The notes under the pieces are model-generated. The model did not search any database and was not told where the DNA came from. It saw only the letters and a program-made list of their open reading frames with translations. This document shows, in pieces, positions 59,720 to 64,000 of a stretch of DNA of 64,000 bases; positions within the stretch are counted from its first letter, which is position 1, and each line of letters begins with the position of its first letter. The position numbers were made by a program, and so were the translations under genes. The DNA comes from Laguncularia racemosa (lineage: Eukaryota > Streptophyta > Magnoliopsida > Myrtales > Combretaceae), in assembly GCA_037954665.1 (NCBI GenBank), contig JBBMOL010000098.1:806001-870000 (forward strand), written 5' to 3'.

Positions 59720-60761
59720 AAGTTTAACCAATTGGTACCGAAGTCGAGCTTTTTTTTTTTTTTTCTAATTTGTGTTGCGATCTTTCCTCCAATTTCATAG
59801 TATATATGATAAAAGAAATGGAAAAATACAAAAACATAATATCACGGACGAATGCAGGATTAAAAGGATAAGGATTAAAAAAAATAGAAAAGAAAAACAC
59901 AATGCAACAATATTTATATTACAAAAACAAAGCATAGGACAAAGTTTGATAATTCAATGTCAAAAGACTTATGATGTTTTGTTGTGACTTTGACTATTAA
60001 AAAGAGTGTTTCTTACGTTACGTTGTTAATAAAAGTTTTAATTTATAAGTATTGAAAAAAGAAAAAAAATTAAGTTTTTAAATAAAAAATAGTTAAATAT
60101 TGAAAGTTAAAAATATATTTTTTTTAATTAAAAAATAAGAAAATCAATAAGAAAATTTTCGATAAATTAGATAAGTTATTGATATTTTTAAAATAAGTTA
60201 TAAATATAGTAGTTGAAATTTCGAAATAGATTTAGAATGGATTTAAAATCGAAAAGTTCTATATATTTATTAATAAAAAAGGGAAATCACTCTTATGGAT
60301 TCTTTTTGAAACTATAAAATTGGATCAGATTTAAATTTACTTATTAAAGTTAAAATTATTAAGGTTTAAAATCACGTCTTTTTTAAAATATTATTAAAGT
60401 AATAGATGATAAGATGGTGGAAGAGAAAGAATTCAATTGATATGACAGGTTTAGGGGGAAAAAAAATAGGTATAACAATAATGGAATGTATTAATTGAAT
60501 GTTGTTACTTTCTATGGTAACTAACACCTGTCTTGATCGAAAATGCAAGGTGTGGGATTAGAACATTAATTATATTGCAAACTTGACTGACTCATAACCA
60601 AAGAAAGGCTTTACATTTATCTTTTTAGTTTTTTTTTTTTTTTATTGGCCTCTTATGATTTATATATTTAATAATATCTCAATAGTGTAAAAGGTAGTTT
60701 TTTCTTTTGACCGGGGAGGCCCTTATGACCTCCCTTTAGGCCTGTTCCTGTGTAATATTTA
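59720..60761. other. AT-rich intergenic DNA
   Basis: From about 59720 the alignment to unit 1 is lost. Low-complexity runs occur at 59750-59764 (T), 60040-60200 (A/T) and 60633-60644 (T). No gene or transposon end found; the frame at 59772-59987 is Lys/Ile-rich and probably chance. Confidence 0.4.
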
Positions 60762-61140
60762 TTTTTGCGCCTTAATAACAATTCACTGTATTCCTCGTGA
60801 CACCCACACTGACTCCAGAAGTACACCAAATTGCACTCTCTCATGGAACCCTCAATAAAACACTTTGAACTCTCTTTTCATTTCCAAACCCTAAGCAAAT
60901 AAGCATTAAATCAAAGAAAAGGGATTTTGTGTTTATTGTTTTGAGTTTTTTAATTTACAAGCATGATTTTTTTCTTTCTCTTTGGAAAAAAAAAAAACAC
61001 GATGTAGGAGTTTCCCATAAAAGATATGGATATTATACATGTCCTTTTCTTTGCAAGCCCGCAACTTTCATTGGATTCGGAAATATTATTATGCATCAAA
61101 ACCTTGAATTAATTCATTTCATATCTAACACTCTAAATAT
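60762..61140. repeat. Repeat A, copy 2 (segmental duplication)
   Basis: Gapped match to 1380-1760. It lies left of DiT1, as copy 1 lies left of the DiT1 pseudogene, which supports a duplicated unit starting with this sequence. Confidence 0.5.
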
Positions 61141-61942
61141 ATGAAATTGAATAAAAATTATATATAATTAGTTACTTTACAATCACATTTATTCATATAT
61201 CATAACCTTATATTTTGTATTATGTCTTTATTACTTTTGTATTTGCTCTAGTATTCCTAAGAGTATTATCTTGATTTTTGGAACAGCAGGACTCAGAAAT
61301 TTCGCTTTGTAGGGGCCCTGTTGTCAAGGATGCATATTTAACAGACAAAACCAAAATCACTATTTAAACATTAATTCAATAAAATTACTGACTCACATCG
61401 TGTAGTTTGTCTTTGCACTCTTTGGCCAAAAAAGCATTTACCATGTCAACTTTTTAAAAATGATAAAGAGTAATAAATTTAATAATTAAAAGTTTAATTA
61501 AGCATATCGTATATTAACTTCAAATTTTAGCTTTAGAACTTAATAAGAAAAAATTGACTCAGCATGATAATAAGCAATTTTAAGTTTCAAGTATAAATTT
61601 GAAATAACACAAAAGGTTCGGATGGTGATTTTAACAATATAACATAATCTACGGTAGTGATTTAATCATAAAAGAAATTTTGATTCTTCTTCAGTTAATA
61701 GAACATGTAATTCGAAGTCCAAGTATCAGATAAAACTCCTTTAGAAATAAAAAGTGATCCGCTACGACAACCATAAGACCAAGAGGGCAAAGAGTATAAT
61801 AAAAACCTGACGAAAAGCGAGGGACGAAATTCAAGGATTCAGCCACAAGTTTCAGGCAATCTCAATGCCATGTTTGAAAAAATTGAACTTACACAAAGTT
61901 CTAATTTAAAGCCTTTCAGGATTTCCCGATATGTATAACATC

Positions 61943-61945
<3 letters not shown>
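61141..61945. other. Intergenic, nothing recognised
   Basis: AT-rich. A GC-richer stretch near 61300-61330 and another at 61740-61860 show no recognisable feature. The right part may be downstream sequence of DiT1. Confidence 0.35.

Positions 61946-61974
<29 letters not shown>
61946..61974. repeat. 29-base poly-C run
   Basis: Twenty-nine consecutive C bases, about 165 bp downstream of the DiT1 stop codon (poly-G on the gene's strand). It is very unusual in this AT-rich sequence. It could be real, or a sequencing or assembly artefact. Confidence 0.9.
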
Positions 61975-61977
<3 letters not shown>

Positions 61978-62137
61978 TCTCTCTACCATGAATAGATTAT
62001 TTCCAGCAATCTGAAATAAAAATTAACAAACCTGTCCGAAGACAGGAGGGAAAAAAATTGCATCTGACATTGAAAATACAAAAATCAGAAACTCTATCGA
62101 GGTAATTCGTGCGGGAAGAATAGTGTTGTTAATGCCT

Positions 62138-63493
62138 TCACCACAAACCAATTGCCTTCCACCAGATTCCTCCAACTCCAAGCCATATAAGAATGTTGAC
62201 TACAGAGATGAGGAAACCATAGCCCCACCACGTGCCGAGTGGCACATAATTGGCACCATAAAATACAGGGGCAGACCCAATACCATAATGGGTAAGGCCA
62301 CCCATAAGGTTGGACAGGAAGGAGAGCACCATGGCTCCAAAGTATGGGGGCGTTCCCAAAGCACTAGCTACAGATAGGAAAGCAGTGAACATTGCACCAA
62401 TATGAGCGGCTCCACTTGCAAAGAGGTAGTGAGAGTAGAAGTAGAGGAGAACCAATATGCCAAAAGACAGTTGCCATGAAAGGCCCAAGCCACCAACAAA
62501 CTGCAAAAGCAATCCACTGTGTCAGCAAGACAATGGCAGAACATATGTCGTGGAAGTCCTTAAATGTGAAATGCACAGCTCATACTCCTTGCTAAAGCCT
62601 CATCACATGTATATACAAAAATGGCTGGGAATGAGATGGATGAAACAGGAGAATTGAATATTATTTGTTGCTACTTTTAATTAGCTTTGATTAGGTACAT
62701 TTGATGTTCTCTATGTTTTTAAGTTCATCATTTAAGTTTTTTATATTTGTACCGAAATTCAATCGAGTCCTCTATGTTTAATTGAGTCATATAAATCCTC
62801 TATTTTCACGTTAACAGGCCAAATAAATTTTCTCTATATATCCATACATTATGGGAAATATTAATGAACTTACTTAGTGCAAAAATACAAACATAAGGAA
62901 CTTCAGTGGATTTCATTGAACTATGGCATATAATCACAGCAAACTTATATGACCTAACTGAAGCATATGAACTCCAATTGAATTTTAGCACAAGTATAGA
63001 TGAGAGGACTCGTGTACTTATCCCATTCTTTGATCAGTGTCCATAAATAACTTCTACCAATTAAAAATTAAAATCTTCATCGTCTGAAAGGTCAAGTCAG
63101 TCTAGAGAATTTCACAGAGAAGGAATGGAGCTGGTCCAACATAGGTTAGTCAGGAAGTGCTCAAAGCTTGGCAGTTGACGACTCAAAATGATCAAGTCAT
63201 GGTTAAAAAGTCAAAAATGTCAAATGCAAGGGAAGCAAATAAGATTCAGAGAGGCCATATTAGAGACAAACCTTGACAACAGTTTGGCTAAACCAAGAAA
63301 TAAGACCATATTTGTTGAGATATCCAGCCATTGCAATTAGTGCAGCAAACCAGGTGAGGGTATCCCAGGCAACTGCTTCTGCCAAGCACTCTTTCCATGT
63401 TACGACTCCAGTGATAAGAAGAACAGACAGTCCAAGAATGGCAGCAGTAACAGCATCAACATTCAGCATCCCTCCAAAGACCCAAAGGCCCAC
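62138..63493 (-). CDS. DIT1: Plastid 2-oxoglutarate/malate translocator, C-terminal exons
   Basis: Two coding exons of a gene that continues past the right edge: 63493-63272 (74 codons) and 62500-62138 (120 codons plus TGA), joined in phase 0 with GT-AG ends. Sequences such as VGLWVFGG, AAILGLSVLLITGVVTWKE, LAEAVAWDTLTWFAALIAMA, FASGAAHIGAMFTAFLSV and LTHYGIGSAPVFYGANYVP match the C-terminal third of DiT1, a plastid inner-envelope antiporter with multiple membrane spans that imports 2-oxoglutarate in exchange for malate and supports ammonia reassimilation. The normal C-terminal end (WWKAIGLW) is present. The upstream exons and transit peptide lie outside the window. No stop or frameshift is seen, unlike the copy at 4106-6855. 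DIT2-type members of the same family are a less likely match. Confidence 0.92.
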
Positions 63494-64000
63494 CTGTTCC
63501 AAGAAAGAGTTAGGAGGGAAATTAAGGGTGGAAACACTACAAGAGCCAATCAACATTACATGAAAAGATGAGCTTTCCCCAGTACTTATCAATAAAATGC
63601 AGCATCACTCACAAATCACTCAATGCAATTGAAAAAAAAAAAAAAAAAGGACCTATCTCATGTAGTTCTAAAATGCCATGAGAAAGAAGACAAAGAAATT
63701 ATCCGCAAACCATAACCAACCGGTCCAATCATGTATCACCCAGAATGTAACAGACCAAAACAGGAGGAGGGAAAAAAATAAATAAATAATAAAAAATAAC
63801 GAAGAAGAAGAAGAGAGAGAGAGAGAGAGGATTGAAAGAACTGGCAAAATAAGGATTATTCTGATCTCTGTAGATAAGTATGCAGAACAAGCTACAGATG
63901 GAAGTAAGGGACAAGGTTTTCTTTAAACCCCAAACATAAAACCAGTAGATGCTAAGCGTTGTATCAGTATGGGAAGAAATAAATGCTTAAAAGGCCAAAT
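63494..64000 (-). other. Upstream intron of DiT1
   Basis: I found no further exon to the right edge. A poly-A run at 63631-63648 and a GA microsatellite at 63812-63829 lie here. The next coding exon should lie beyond the window. Confidence 0.6.

Noticed and set aside
62123..62377. Plus-strand open frame over the DiT1 last exon
   Set aside because: Antisense to a clearly conserved exon.
1..64000. tRNA, rRNA or other structured RNA genes
   Set aside because: No cloverleaf, box A/B pair or rRNA-like segment was recognised by eye; only the primer-binding sites resemble tRNA 3' ends.

Overview
The window is nuclear DNA from a flowering plant, most likely a eudicot. It is AT-rich, and its genes are split by GT-AG introns. 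It carries plant Ty1-copia and Ty3-gypsy LTR retrotransposons, a CACTA transposon and small inverted-repeat elements. I cannot name the species. I saw no tRNA, rRNA or CRISPR.

The host genes are all on the minus strand and form a tandem segmental duplication. The unit reads, left to right, repeat A / DiT1-like plastid dicarboxylate antiporter / MATE transporter of the citrate-exporting DTX42/FRD3 type. Unit 1 (about 1.4-17.9 kb) has repeat A, a broken DiT1 copy and an intact 13-exon MATE gene (MATE1, 522 codons). Unit 2 (about 51.4-59.7 kb) has a second intact MATE gene (MATE2, 522 codons, every exon the same length as in MATE1) and a scrap of the DiT1/MATE junction. Unit 3 (from about 60.8 kb) has repeat A and the last two coding exons of an apparently intact DiT1, which runs off the right edge. 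I placed all 13 MATE exons of both copies by hand; the reading frame closes in each, and about 53 residues differ (roughly 90% identity).

Between units 1 and 2 lies about 33 kb of mostly mobile DNA. From left to right it contains: a decayed 15.3-kb Tat/Ogre-type gypsy element (18.74-34.05 kb) holding a nested solo-LTR-like repeat, a nested hAT-type MITE and an 80-bp minisatellite; a 4.5-kb copia element (35.84-40.33 kb, minus strand) that splits an unidentified open frame; a 7.8-kb CACTA element (41.04-48.81 kb) with the N-terminal domain of a TNP2-type transposase, an acidic tail exon and a broken lectin receptor-like kinase fragment; a remnant of a second gypsy integrase (about 49.7-50.5 kb); and a 1.9-kb internally deleted copia element (51.49-53.44 kb) at the edge of unit 2.

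MATE and DiT1 proteins both move organic anions. MATE exports citrate at the plasma membrane and DiT1 exchanges 2-oxoglutarate for malate at the plastid envelope. Their co-duplication is a physical fact here, but a functional link is only a guess. I found no clearly new biological system. The points most worth a second look are the duplicated pair with two intact MATE genes, the kinase fragment inside the CACTA element, and several insertions whose empty site can be read from a sister copy in this window.
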